Positions 1-7,903 of a stretch of DNA of 64,000 nucleotides are shown here, piece after piece. How positions within the stretch are numbered: the stretch's first letter is position 1; every line of letters begins with the position of its first letter. A program made the translations under genes and the position numbers. The notes below the pieces were generated by a model that saw only the letters and a program-made list of their open reading frames with translations, did not search any database and had not been told where the DNA came from. The DNA is from Ktedonobacteraceae bacterium (lineage in GTDB: Bacteria; Chloroflexota; Ktedonobacteria; Ktedonobacterales; Ktedonobacteraceae). The stretch lies in contig DASRBN010000008.1 in NCBI GenBank assembly GCA_035653615.1, positions 47,521 to 111,520 of the forward strand, in the 5' to 3' direction.

Positions 1-104
1 TGCTCTATTCTCCATTTCAATTCCAATCAGCGTTCAAAAAGAGTTGCGTCTTCGACCGGGCGCAGCGGATATAACTCCATGCCTTTGCTCTCAAGTTGGG
101 CTTA

Positions 105-156
105 GGATATGCTCATATCCAACCTCTTTACTATGATATTAGCACACCCTAATATC
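105..156. promoter_or_regulatory. Pair of dyad symmetries upstream of the esterase gene
   Basis: There are two inverted repeats. One, at 105-120, is GGATATG-CT-CATATCC, a perfect 7-bp arm dyad. The other, at 135-156, is GATATTAG, six bases, then CTAATATC. Both contain GATAT half-sites and lie just upstream of the likely -35 element at 191, so operator function is plausible. No regulator can be assigned from the sequence. Confidence 0.4.
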
Positions 157-190
157 CGGCGTCAAGAGCACGTTATAGTCGAATTTTTCC

Positions 191-219
191 TTGACAACTC
201 TACAATAAATATGTTATGA
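191..219 (+). promoter_or_regulatory. Sigma-70-type promoter of the esterase gene
   Basis: A TTGACA box at 191-196 is followed after 17 bp by TTATGA at 214-219. If this is the promoter, the ATG at 216 lies inside the -10 box and cannot be the translation start. That supports starting the downstream gene at 312. Confidence 0.45.
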
Positions 220-311
220 ATAAGGCATTGGATGTACCAGGACAGGAAAGGGACAGTATAAGATACAGACAATATCTTGTACAAGTCACCGATAATGAAA
301 GAGAGAAATCG

Positions 312-1280
312 ATGACCCGTCGTACACCCGTGCTGAGCCTCGTTTTCGTCACCTGTTGTATCAGTATCCTTTCATTCGTATTTCTACAGTTTGCCGGATT
401 TCATCAAACGTCACAGGCCCGCGCCGCTTCACTTTACTCGATACAGTTTATCCCTAACGTTAACTATGGGGATGGGACAATAGCGGAAGAAGTCCTGGAT
501 GAATGTTTACCTGTGAACACGCATTCCTTAGAGCCAGGCGTTATTATGATACACGGAGGTGGTTGGGTCGGAGGACAGAAAGAAAAATACGATATGATGT
601 GTAAGCACTATGCATCTGAGGGATACATCGCCGTCACGATAGACTATCGCCTGGCTAATCCAAATCTTTCACAAGATACCGATCATTGGCCAGACCAGAT
701 CGGTGATGTCCAACTGGCGGTTCGCTTTCTGCGCGCGAATGCTTCTTCTCTTGGTCTTGATCCTGGACGTATTTGTTCGCTAGGAGATTCAGCTGGGGCG
801 CACCTGGCCTTGATGCTTGACGAGTTGCAAACTATTCACCCATCAGATGTAGCCGGTGAATATCCAAACGAGTCACCCACCGTTGAATGCGTCGTCGATC
901 AGTTCGGGCCAACCGATCTGCGTGAATTATATTTTCAAAACAGAAAGAACCAGGAAGTCCAAAACGATATCCCTGCTCTTCTGGGTAGAAAGCCTTACCC
1001 GCTAAAAAAACCAGACCCGCTCGCTAACGATGCCTCTCCGATCGATAACATTGCTCCCCAAACAGGACCGGCGCTCATTATCCAGGGCACCCTGGATAAG
1101 ACGGTGCTACCAGATCAGTCAAAACAACTCTATCAGGCGCTTCTGAGTGATCAACGTTCGCCTCAATATATTTCCTATGATGGAGGGCACGAATACAGCG
1201 GCCTTAAGCCATCCCAACTTCAGGCCATTATGACTCAGATCAACGACTACCTGAATGCTCGATTGCAGCCTGAAAATTAA
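312..1280 (+). CDS. Exported alpha/beta hydrolase (esterase/lipase-like)
   Basis: This is an alpha/beta-hydrolase of the carboxylesterase/acetyl-esterase type, probably hydrolysing ester bonds outside the membrane. The start at 312 gives about 322 residues. Its N-terminus, MTRRTPVLSLVFVTCC, followed by a hydrophobic run, looks like a signal peptide or anchor, and an Ala-rich region follows. The oxyanion motif HGGGW, the nucleophile elbow GDSAG and a late GGHEY histidine are visible, with an acidic residue in the GTLDKTV segment completing the triad. An in-frame ATG at 216 would add 32 residues, but it overlaps the likely -10 box. The substrate is unknown. The gene is convergent with the oxidoreductase at 1286, with only 5 bp between them. 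Confidence 0.75.
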   Translation: MTRRTPVLSLVFVTCCISILSFVFLQFAGFHQTSQARAASLYSIQFIPNVNYGDGTIAEEVLDECLPVNTHSLEPGVIMIHGGGWVGGQKEKYDMMCKHYASEGYIAVTIDYRLANPNLSQDTDHWPDQIGDVQLAVRFLRANASSLGLDPGRICSLGDSAGAHLALMLDELQTIHPSDVAGEYPNESPTVECVVDQFGPTDLRELYFQNRKNQEVQNDIPALLGRKPYPLKKPDPLANDASPIDNIAPQTGPALIIQGTLDKTVLPDQSKQLYQALLSDQRSPQYISYDGGHEYSGLKPSQLQAIMTQINDYLNARLQPEN

Positions 1281-1285
1281 TAAGG

Positions 1286-2485
1286 TTATAAAAACCCAAT
1301 CGAGCCACCCGGATCAGCTTCCGAGAGAATAGGGTCGGCTATCCCTTCGTGCATAAACTCCGCGAGCAGCTTTCCTGCCATCATGCCTTTCTCAAAGCCA
1401 GAAGAACTGAGGCCTGTGAGCAGGTAGAGATTGTCGAAACGAGGAATCTTGCCGATCAATGGATGCAGGTCGCGAGTAAAGGGCATCCAGCCGGCCCAGG
1501 TACGGACGATGGGCAGGTCTTTGAGGAATGGGAAGAGTTCGAGCGCGTGGGCGTGATTGACTTCGATACCGGCCTGTTCAGGGATTTTGGGAACGTTCAC
1601 CTGCCTGTCACCACCGAATATGATCTCGCCCTCGCGCGTCTGGCGACCATAAAGATGACGGGTGAGCCGCTGACCCTGGCGATGGGTGAGTTCGAGCGGG
1701 GTTTGCTCATCGCTGTAGGGATGCGTATGCCAGTAGAAGTGCGACTCCAGCGCGCCGATACTGTGAAAAATTCTGGGTGGCTGAGGAGCTGTGGCCCACA
1801 TCTGGCCGCGCACAGGATAGACGGGAATAGAGAGGCCAAGCATAGCGCCGAGGTCGCGACACCAGGGACCGGCGGCTAAGACAAGCGTTCGAGCTTTGAA
1901 TGTCGCCGGTGGCGTGATGACCTCGTAGCTGCCCTCATCCAGGTGCGTAATGCCGGTAACAGTGTGGTGCGTGAGGATGCTCGCGCCATGTCTCTGCGCG
2001 AGCATTGCCAGCGCCTGCACAGTTTTCACGGGATTGGCATTGCCGCCGTAGGGATAGTAGAGACATCCCAGGATATGCGGGCTGAGTTCGGGTTCGATGC
2101 TGCGCGCCTCGCGAGCAGAAAGCAACTCCACCCGGTGCCCGGCGGCGGCCAGATTGTGGGCTTCTCGTTGGGCAAAAGCGTATTGTTCAGCGGTCTGGAT
2201 GGCCTGAAGAGAGCCGCTCTGACGAAACTCGATGTCATAGCCGAGATCAAGCTGCAAGATTTTGAAGATTTCCAGGCTGCCGAAGTTGAGCGTTGATACG
2301 AGATCGGGTGTGTTACTCCAACCCGTGGCCCAGATCGTACCGGCATTCAGACCGGATGCTTCACTTGCAAGCTCATTTTGCTCTAGCAAGATCACCTCGT
2401 GTCCATCCTGCGCGAGATAGCAGGCAGTAGCCGTACCTGCTATTCCGCCACCTATTATGATGATCTCGCTTTGAATCCGGGCCAT
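1286..2485 (-). CDS. FAD-dependent oxidoreductase, DAO family
   Basis: This is an amine or amino-acid oxidase of the D-amino-acid oxidase/glycine oxidase superfamily, about 399 residues long. The N-terminal Rossmann motif GGGIAGTATACYL and the acidic ribose-binding residue at the end of the second strand (ILLEQ) bind FAD. The C-terminus has the family signature LTGLSSSGFEKGMMAGKLLA. I chose the ATG at 2485, because GGAG lies about eight bases upstream; the longer reading starts at TTG 2509 without a ribosome site. The substrate (glycine, sarcosine, proline-type or D-amino acid) cannot be told from the sequence. No companion thiamine-biosynthesis gene lies nearby, so a ThiO role is not supported. 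Confidence 0.8.
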   Translation of the reverse strand: MARIQSEIIIIGGGIAGTATACYLAQDGHEVILLEQNELASEASGLNAGTIWATGWSNTPDLVSTLNFGSLEIFKILQLDLGYDIEFRQSGSLQAIQTAEQYAFAQREAHNLAAAGHRVELLSAREARSIEPELSPHILGCLYYPYGGNANPVKTVQALAMLAQRHGASILTHHTVTGITHLDEGSYEVITPPATFKARTLVLAAGPWCRDLGAMLGLSIPVYPVRGQMWATAPQPPRIFHSIGALESHFYWHTHPYSDEQTPLELTHRQGQRLTRHLYGRQTREGEIIFGGDRQVNVPKIPEQAGIEVNHAHALELFPFLKDLPIVRTWAGWMPFTRDLHPLIGKIPRFDNLYLLTGLSSSGFEKGMMAGKLLAEFMHEGIADPILSEADPGGSIGFL

Positions 2486-2709
2486 AGATTTTCTCCGAAA
2501 GAAGCTCAATGCAGAGCTAATGACCGCAACGGGAGATATCCGCTGAATATAATAGTATCATACGCTCGAAACGGTGATATCATGAGTGATGGAAGATATT
2601 CTACTTACTTTTTGTTAGTTTAATAAGAGATACTTTTCTACCACGGGCACAGGTTGAGCGTCAAAGCCCGTGAAACATCGCAGGGTTTGCGAGAATGGAG
2701 ATGAATTTT

Positions 2710-3597
2710 ATGTCAACGGAACAGCAAGCGTCAACAACGGCGAGATCGATCCATCCCGGCACGAGTATTGGACTGGTAACATTGCGCGTCGCGAATCTTG
2801 AGCGCTCGCGGCGTTTTTATGAGGGCGTGCTGGCATTCCAGCCTGTCGAGCAGGCACCGGGAAGAGTTGTGCTAGGTGACAGGGATAAGCAGCCGCTGCT
2901 GGAATTGATCGAGGTTCCAGGAGCTGCGCCGCAGCCGCGCAGGGCAACGGGCCTTTATCACGTGGCTATTCTCTTTCCAACACGTGCCGATCTCGGTCGC
3001 GAACTGGAGCGCGTTTTCCAGGCGGGCTTGCAGGTTGGCCAGGGAGATCACCTGGTGAGCGAGGCGCTGTATCTTTCCGATCCTGATGACAATGGCCTCG
3101 AACTCTATCGCGACCGTCCCAGGAGCGAATGGCGCTGGACAAACGGTATGGTTCAGATGGCTACCGACCCGGTCGATATCCGTGGCATCCTCGAGGAGGG
3201 CAGGCGCGGGGTTAAACCATGGGAAGTGATTCCGGCGGGGACGCGCGTTGGTCATATCCATTTGCAAGTCGGCGATATCGCGGAGGCGAGGCGCTTCTAT
3301 TCCACCATCCTTGGTTTCGATATCACCGCGGATTTATCGGCGCACGGGGCGCTTTTCGTCAGCGCCGGTGGCTATCATCACCACATCGGCCTGAACACCT
3401 GGCACTCGCGCGGAGCAAAACCGACACCATCGAACGCCGCCGGTCTGCAAAGCTATGTGATTAACATTCCTACACGTGAGGGCTTGCAAGAAGTCAGGCA
3501 GCGGCTGGTTGCGTATGGCGTTCCTTTTGAGGAGCAGGAAAACAGCATTCGCGTCAATGATCCCTGGCAGAACACGATTATCCTGCAAGTTCAATAA
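2710..3597 (+). CDS. VOC-family dioxygenase with two glyoxalase folds (CatE-like)
   Basis: This is a vicinal-oxygen-chelate protein of about 295 residues resembling catechol-2,3-dioxygenase (CatE). The N-terminal module begins at GLVTLRVANLERSRRFYEG and the second at VGHIHLQVGDIAEARRFYS. Metal ligands are expected from H in YHVAI, E in LELYRDRP, H in GHIHLQ and the later HHIGLNTW segment. This layout fits an iron- or manganese-dependent ring-cleaving enzyme, although glyoxalase-like or antibiotic-binding functions share the fold. ATGs at 2695 and 2701 are also in frame; 2710 is preferred because GGAG sits nine bases upstream. The gene ends directly at a 68-nt palindrome shared with the convergent gene at 3677. 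Confidence 0.75.
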   Translation: MSTEQQASTTARSIHPGTSIGLVTLRVANLERSRRFYEGVLAFQPVEQAPGRVVLGDRDKQPLLELIEVPGAAPQPRRATGLYHVAILFPTRADLGRELERVFQAGLQVGQGDHLVSEALYLSDPDDNGLELYRDRPRSEWRWTNGMVQMATDPVDIRGILEEGRRGVKPWEVIPAGTRVGHIHLQVGDIAEARRFYSTILGFDITADLSAHGALFVSAGGYHHHIGLNTWHSRGAKPTPSNAAGLQSYVINIPTREGLQEVRQRLVAYGVPFEEQENSIRVNDPWQNTIILQVQ

Positions 3598-3665
3598 GAC
3601 GAGTTGAGCGATCACCATGCAGGGCAACCGCGCGGTTGCCCTGCATGGTGATCGCTCAACTCGTC
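3598..3665. terminator. 68-nt perfect palindrome between convergent genes
   Basis: The sequence is perfectly self-complementary around 3631.5 (33-34-bp arms, essentially no loop). It starts one base after the stop codon of the VOC gene and ends 12 bp before the stop of the facing gene. It probably terminates both transcripts. It has no long T tract, so it may equally act by protecting 3' ends. Confidence 0.7.
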
Positions 3666-3676
3666 CTGGGAAAAAA

Positions 3677-3898
3677 CTAAAGGCTGCCGGTAAAGGGCTT
3701 GACCCGCGGACGGAACTGCTCTTCCGGCCGCATCAACAGCCCCAACTTCATCAGCAAGCCCTCGAGAGAGTTCATCAAGCCCTGAAATGGATCGCCTTGC
3801 GGTCTCACACTGGCGGCCAGGCGAATCTGTTGTGCCTCACGTTCAAGTTCTTGCCGGCGCATGGGTGCGTATTGCTCATGGTAATAAATTGATAACAT
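3677..3898 (-). CDS. Small hypothetical protein (73 aa)
   Basis: I do not recognise this family. The protein is short, charged and largely helical, with no signal peptide or cysteine. It starts MLSIYYHEQYAPMRRQELE and has an amphipathic middle containing LMNSLEGLLMKLGLLM. A good ribosome site (AAAGGA, about nine bases before the ATG) supports it as a real gene. The opposite strand also has an open frame here, but it starts inside the palindrome and has no ribosome site. About 120 bp upstream lies one copy of a 95-bp cassette that is also found upstream of the collagen-like gene, so the two genes may be co-regulated. Confidence 0.5.
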   Translation of the reverse strand: MLSIYYHEQYAPMRRQELEREAQQIRLAASVRPQGDPFQGLMNSLEGLLMKLGLLMRPEEQFRPRVKPFTGSL

Positions 3899-4015
3899 TG
3901 TTGTTGTTCCTTTCTTTTTTATCTGTTTGAACTATAGCTGGTTACTTTAAACAATCCTCACACTACCCTACGAGTTGTTGCATATTTTTTTCATTGGCTT
4001 TCGCTCACCCGCCTG

Positions 4016-4110
4016 GTGAACTTCTTTATGTCCTAAGTTTACCCATCCCATGGCATCTATACATCCGTAAAATAACGTGTCAGACTACGTATCTACCAGA
4101 AAGAGGCCTG
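4016..4110. repeat. Duplicated promoter-like cassette, copy A
   Basis: This shares three blocks with copy B (4951-5044) at identical offsets: GTGAACTTCTTTATGTCC at offset 0, ACATCCGT followed by AAATAACGTGT at offset 45, and CTACGTA at offset 69. The sequence between the first two blocks is not conserved. It lies downstream of the collagen-like gene and about 120 bp upstream of the small gene at 3898. Confidence 0.65.
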
Positions 4111-4173
4111 GCTTTTGTGCTGGCGGAAGGAGCAATCCCTCCGCGCACTGTGAACGATGTGACCGGACTACGT

Positions 4174-4902
4174 TTAGTGCTGTGGCAGCGATGCCGGCAG
4201 CGAGGGTTTCTGGTGCGGAGGCACGTCTGAACTTACCGCGTTAAGCTGGATAACGGAAATCGAAGCATTGTACGAATAGGTATTAGAATCATGTGCATAA
4301 TCGGTGCAAAGCAGCTCGAACTGATCACCCGCGCCAATACCGGTAGCATCCGTGATGGTAATGGTTGAATACTGTTTGTTGCTCACGGGGCCGATAGTCC
4401 CGTATATATTGCCGCTAAAGCCACCCACTGATGCAACGAAACAAGTAACCGTATCACCCGTATCGATAACTGCCATCTCCGTGGCGGTGACAATATAGCT
4501 ACTACTCTGGGCCATGGGAGATGTTACCACAACAGGAGTAAGGTTGCCATTGCTGATATTGACGTTGCCATTGGCGCTGAAGTAGCCCTGGGAAACTCCC
4601 GCGGGTCCTTGTGGTCCTTGTGGTCCCTGCGGTCCTTGTGGTCCCTGTGGACCCTGCGGCCCCGTTTGATTCCACTGGATCAAGGTATAGCCGGACTTAC
4701 ATTTGCCGCTCTGCTGGAGCATGTAGATTTTGCCGGTGTTATAGTTGACGCAGGCATAATAGATCGAGTTTTGAGAAATGCTTCTCGCCGATGCCACTGA
4801 GGCCTGTATCAGCAGCGTTGCCAGGAGGCTGAGGCTTAACAGGCTCGCAATACGAAATTTTCTACTGAATAAGGTATCCAAACGTTGAGAGACCGTTTTC
4901 AT
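4174..4902 (-). CDS. Exported collagen-like (Gly-Pro-Gln repeat) protein
   Basis: This is a secreted or surface protein of 242 residues. Residues 1-40 form a signal peptide (Arg/Lys-rich start, a hydrophobic stretch around LLSLSLLATLLI, and ASVASAR before cleavage). Residues 45-80 form a small two-cysteine module (IYYACVNYNTGKIYML and GKCKSGYTLIQWNQTG), which I know as a common preface to bacterial collagen repeats. Residues 81-102 are six GPQ triplets plus GPAG, a very short triple helix. Residues 105-230 form a beta-rich, Ser/Thr/Gly-rich C-terminal domain that probably trimerises. A ribosome site, AAAAGGAG, precedes the ATG. The repeat is the right size for slippage variation. The role (adhesion, aerial-hypha or spore surface) is unknown. 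Confidence 0.8.
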   Translation of the reverse strand: MKTVSQRLDTLFSRKFRIASLLSLSLLATLLIQASVASARSISQNSIYYACVNYNTGKIYMLQQSGKCKSGYTLIQWNQTGPQGPQGPQGPQGPQGPQGPAGVSQGYFSANGNVNISNGNLTPVVVTSPMAQSSSYIVTATEMAVIDTGDTVTCFVASVGGFSGNIYGTIGPVSNKQYSTITITDATGIGAGDQFELLCTDYAHDSNTYSYNASISVIQLNAVSSDVPPHQKPSLPASLPQH

Positions 4903-4950
4903 GTGTTCTTCTCCTTTTTACTTTTTAAATGTCCTTGTTCACTTCCTGCA

Positions 4951-5044
4951 GTGAACTTCTTTATGTCCAAAGTGTATCAGGCAGGCAGTGCGAACACATC
5001 CGTGAAATAACGTGTTGGGCTACGTAAATGAAAAAGAGGTCCAG
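4951..5044. repeat. Duplicated promoter-like cassette, copy B
   Basis: This is the partner of copy A at 4016-4110, with the same three blocks at the same spacing. Read on the minus strand it ends 48 bp before the collagen-like start codon, where a promoter is expected. A third, weaker block (AAGAGG, then GAGGAGCAAT about 30 bp on) extends the resemblance. Confidence 0.65.
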
Positions 5045-5093
5045 AAAGGCGATTCGAGCGGGGTAGAGAGGAGCAATACGTAGTTATACGTAA

Positions 5094-7763
5094 TCAAATA
5101 AGCTGGTGTTCGCTCGCATAGCGAGTGGCCGCGCTGCGTGAGGTGACCTGTATCTTGCGATAAATCGAAGTCAGGTGGGTATTGACGGTGCGAGGGCTGA
5201 TGATGAGCTGGTCGGCTATCTCGGCGTCGGATAGGCCCTGGGCCAGCAGGCGTAGTACCTCTACCTCGCGTGCTGACAGACCGGCGGGAAAGGCAGGAGC
5301 TTTTTCTACAGTGACAGGTTGTGCTGGCTGCGAGCTTTGTTTGGGAGGCAGAGCCGCATTCGCTGATAATGCCTCCTCCGGGGACATGGCCCGTCCTTCT
5401 GCCCACAGGCCGGCAAAGATTTGTTCTCCAAAGAAGGCGCGCAGTTCTGTTACCGAGCGCCGGTAAGGGCCACGCTCGACAGGGATCATAGGAAATGCAA
5501 CGTCTTCGCGCAGTTTCTCGGCTGCTCCCCACAGCCGCACGGCCCAGACCCTCTGTCCAGAAGCCGCCGCCAGCAACGCCATGCCCTCCAGACCTAGAGT
5601 GGTGATCTCTGTTTTGTCACCTACCTCGTCTGCTATCGCCAGGCTCTTTTCAAGAAGAGCACGCGCGGTGGCGTAATCTCCCTGAGCGGCGATGATCCTG
5701 GCAAGCATAGCGCTGGCCACACCTTGTGACCTGCGGTCTTGTATGCTGGTGAAAAATGAGATGTGCTCTTCTACCAGCAGGCGAGCCTTTACCAGGTCTC
5801 CCTGGGTGAAAGCCAGCAGGCCGAGTAAGAAGCGAGCATGTGCGGCATTAACCTTATCAGATAACTCCTGGGCGAGCGCTATACACTCATCGAGAAAACG
5901 AACGATCTCATTCATAGGAGGATTCTCGTGAGATACATACTGTAACTGAGCCAGTTGGAATAGGAGGCTTATTATGAGGCGCGTATTTCCAAGTTCTCTG
6001 CATATTGCCAGGGATTCGGAGAAGAGGCGATACGCTCCTTCAAAATCTCCCTGGTTCTGTGCCAGGTATGCCAGGTTATTTAACGACAGCGCAATCCCTC
6101 GCCTGTCGTTCAGGTCTTTGAAGAGTGCAAGGCTTTCCTCGTAAAGGGCGTGTGAGCGGGGAAAGTTACCATCCTGGTAGGCCAACCAGCCGAGATTACG
6201 CAAGCTATAGGCGATCCGGTTTGTGTCTCCAAGTTCTCTGCTGAGTGCCAGGCTTTGCTCTAACAGTGCCTGCGCCCGTTTGCGGTCACCCAGGTTTCCC
6301 AGCAGGATAGAGGCTGTGACTAAGGCTTGCGACAGAAGACCTGGCGAGGCTCCTTCACTCTTAGCCAGCGCCCGCTCTATAAATGACCATCCCTCAGACA
6401 GGTATCCTTGAGTGCGCCAAAAATTTTCTAACAGGGATGCCAGGCGCAGGGCCATTTCTATGCGTTGCATACCTGGCTTCTCACCCTCAGTTTCCAGCAT
6501 CCATGACATGGCGGCGCGTAGATTATCATAATCGCGCTGCAGGGGCTTTATCCAGTTGGTTTGCCGCGTAGTCTCTTCGACAAACTGAAGATAAAATGCC
6601 GCGTGCGCCCGGCGCGCATCCTCCATCTCCCCTTTTTGTTCCAGCAACTCTCGCCCGTATTCGCGAATGGTTTCCAGCATGCCCAGGCGAGGCTCCTCCT
6701 CCGCATCCTCCTGCCGGGGTGGTAGTACCAGGCTTTTATTTACCAATGAGTCTATGCCATCCAGAATTGATCCTATTGACCCTGTTGGCACGGTCGCCTG
6801 GCTATTTCCCTCGTACAGCGCTGAGCCTATCGCCTCCACTGCCGGTAAAGTGAAACCGCCGGTGAAGACCGAACACAGGCGGAACAGGCGCTGCTCCCAA
6901 TCGTCCAGCAGGTCATAGCTCCACTGTATGGTACCGCGTATGGTCTGCTGCCGCGAGGGACTGCCGCTGGCTCCCCTGGTCAAGATACCCAGCGGATGTT
7001 CCAGGCGTTTAAGGAGGCTTTGCGGAGGCAGTAGTTTGATGCGAGCGGCAGCCAGCTCGAGCGCGAGCGGCAATCCATCCAGGCGAGCGCAGATGTTTGC
7101 CACGATAGGAGCATTGGCCGGCGTCAGCTGAAAGGATGGTTGCACAGCCTGGGCGCGTTGGATAAAGAGTTGTACGGCGGCTGCTTGAGCGATACGTTCA
7201 TGACCAGGTCGTCTGGAGAGGTCTGGCAGGCTCAGAGGAGCGACCGGAAATTCGTACTCGCCGGGGATGCGCAGCGTGGCCCGGCTGGTAAGCAAGACAT
7301 GCAGGTCAGGGCAGAAGGCTAAAAATTCTGCCAGTCGTGGAGCAAACGCTACAATCTGCTCCAGGTTATCCAGCACCAGCAATATCTCATGCTGTTGAAG
7401 ATACGCTTGTAGTTGTTCTTGCAGTGGGTGATCGGCGGTTTCTCGCAGCCCAAATGCCTGAGCGATGGCCGGCATGACGAGCGCAGGATCGTTCACCGGG
7501 GCCAGTGATACGAAGCAGACGCCATCCGCAAACTCGTCCACCATCGAACAAGCGACCTCGAGCGCCAGGCGTGTTTTGCCCACGCCGCCCGTTCCAGTCA
7601 GCGTGAGGAGTCGAACTCCCGGACGGCGCAACATGGCACGAATCGCTGCCACCTCACGTTCGCGTCCAATGAACGGCGTGAGTTGGAGCGGCAACCGGTA
7701 TTGAGAGGTTCGCTCAGCAGCGTCTCGCTTTTGGGGGAACGCGATAATTTTGTCCTGCACCAT
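5094..7763 (-). CDS. LuxR-family regulator with NTPase and TPR domains
   Basis: This is a cytoplasmic STAND-type transcription regulator of 889 residues. A P-loop NTPase opens with a [13 protein letters not shown] region and Walker A GTGGVGKT at residues 57-64, then a Walker [11 protein letters not shown] long helical middle (about 400-780) contains TPR-like repeats such as [21 protein letters not shown]. The last 62 residues are a GerE/LuxR helix-turn-helix ([18 protein letters not shown], then [17 protein letters not shown]). Proteins of this plan bind a ligand or partner through the repeats and oligomerise with ATP to activate transcription. It is a close paralogue of the upstream gene but lacks the kinase domain. 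The ATG has GGAAGG a few bases upstream. Confidence 0.85.
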   Translation of the reverse strand: MVQDKIIAFPQKRDAAERTSQYRLPLQLTPFIGREREVAAIRAMLRRPGVRLLTLTGTGGVGKTRLALEVACSMVDEFADGVCFVSLAPVNDPALVMPAIAQAFGLRETADHPLQEQLQAYLQQHEILLVLDNLEQIVAFAPRLAEFLAFCPDLHVLLTSRATLRIPGEYEFPVAPLSLPDLSRRPGHERIAQAAAVQLFIQRAQAVQPSFQLTPANAPIVANICARLDGLPLALELAAARIKLLPPQSLLKRLEHPLGILTRGASGSPSRQQTIRGTIQWSYDLLDDWEQRLFRLCSVFTGGFTLPAVEAIGSALYEGNSQATVPTGSIGSILDGIDSLVNKSLVLPPRQEDAEEEPRLGMLETIREYGRELLEQKGEMEDARRAHAAFYLQFVEETTRQTNWIKPLQRDYDNLRAAMSWMLETEGEKPGMQRIEMALRLASLLENFWRTQGYLSEGWSFIERALAKSEGASPGLLSQALVTASILLGNLGDRKRAQALLEQSLALSRELGDTNRIAYSLRNLGWLAYQDGNFPRSHALYEESLALFKDLNDRRGIALSLNNLAYLAQNQGDFEGAYRLFSESLAICRELGNTRLIISLLFQLAQLQYVSHENPPMNEIVRFLDECIALAQELSDKVNAAHARFLLGLLAFTQGDLVKARLLVEEHISFFTSIQDRRSQGVASAMLARIIAAQGDYATARALLEKSLAIADEVGDKTEITTLGLEGMALLAAASGQRVWAVRLWGAAEKLREDVAFPMIPVERGPYRRSVTELRAFFGEQIFAGLWAEGRAMSPEEALSANAALPPKQSSQPAQPVTVEKAPAFPAGLSAREVEVLRLLAQGLSDAEIADQLIISPRTVNTHLTSIYRKIQVTSRSAATRYASEHQLI

Positions 7764-7903
7764 TCATGGCCTTCCCGATTACCAGCTATGGCAACGATGC
7801 CCATAGGGATGATGAAGGTTTCATTGACTTTATTATAAACCGTTTCGAGCCTGTTTGTAAGTAATTATCAATACCTTGCAAGCAGGCCAAAGCAAGGGTG
7901 ATA

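Noticed and set aside
1..104. A small minus-strand frame at the left edge beginning MELYPLRPVEDATLFER
   Set aside because: Only 17 residues and without a clear ribosome site. It cannot be supported.
1349..2296. Two plus-strand frames inside the oxidase gene
   Set aside because: Shadows of a strong minus-strand gene with cofactor motifs.
3617..3892. Plus-strand frame opposite the 73-aa gene
   Set aside because: It starts inside the palindrome and has no ribosome site; the minus frame has one.
4174..4902. Phage tail fibre or prophage remnant
   Set aside because: The collagen-like protein has a signal peptide and no other phage gene is near.
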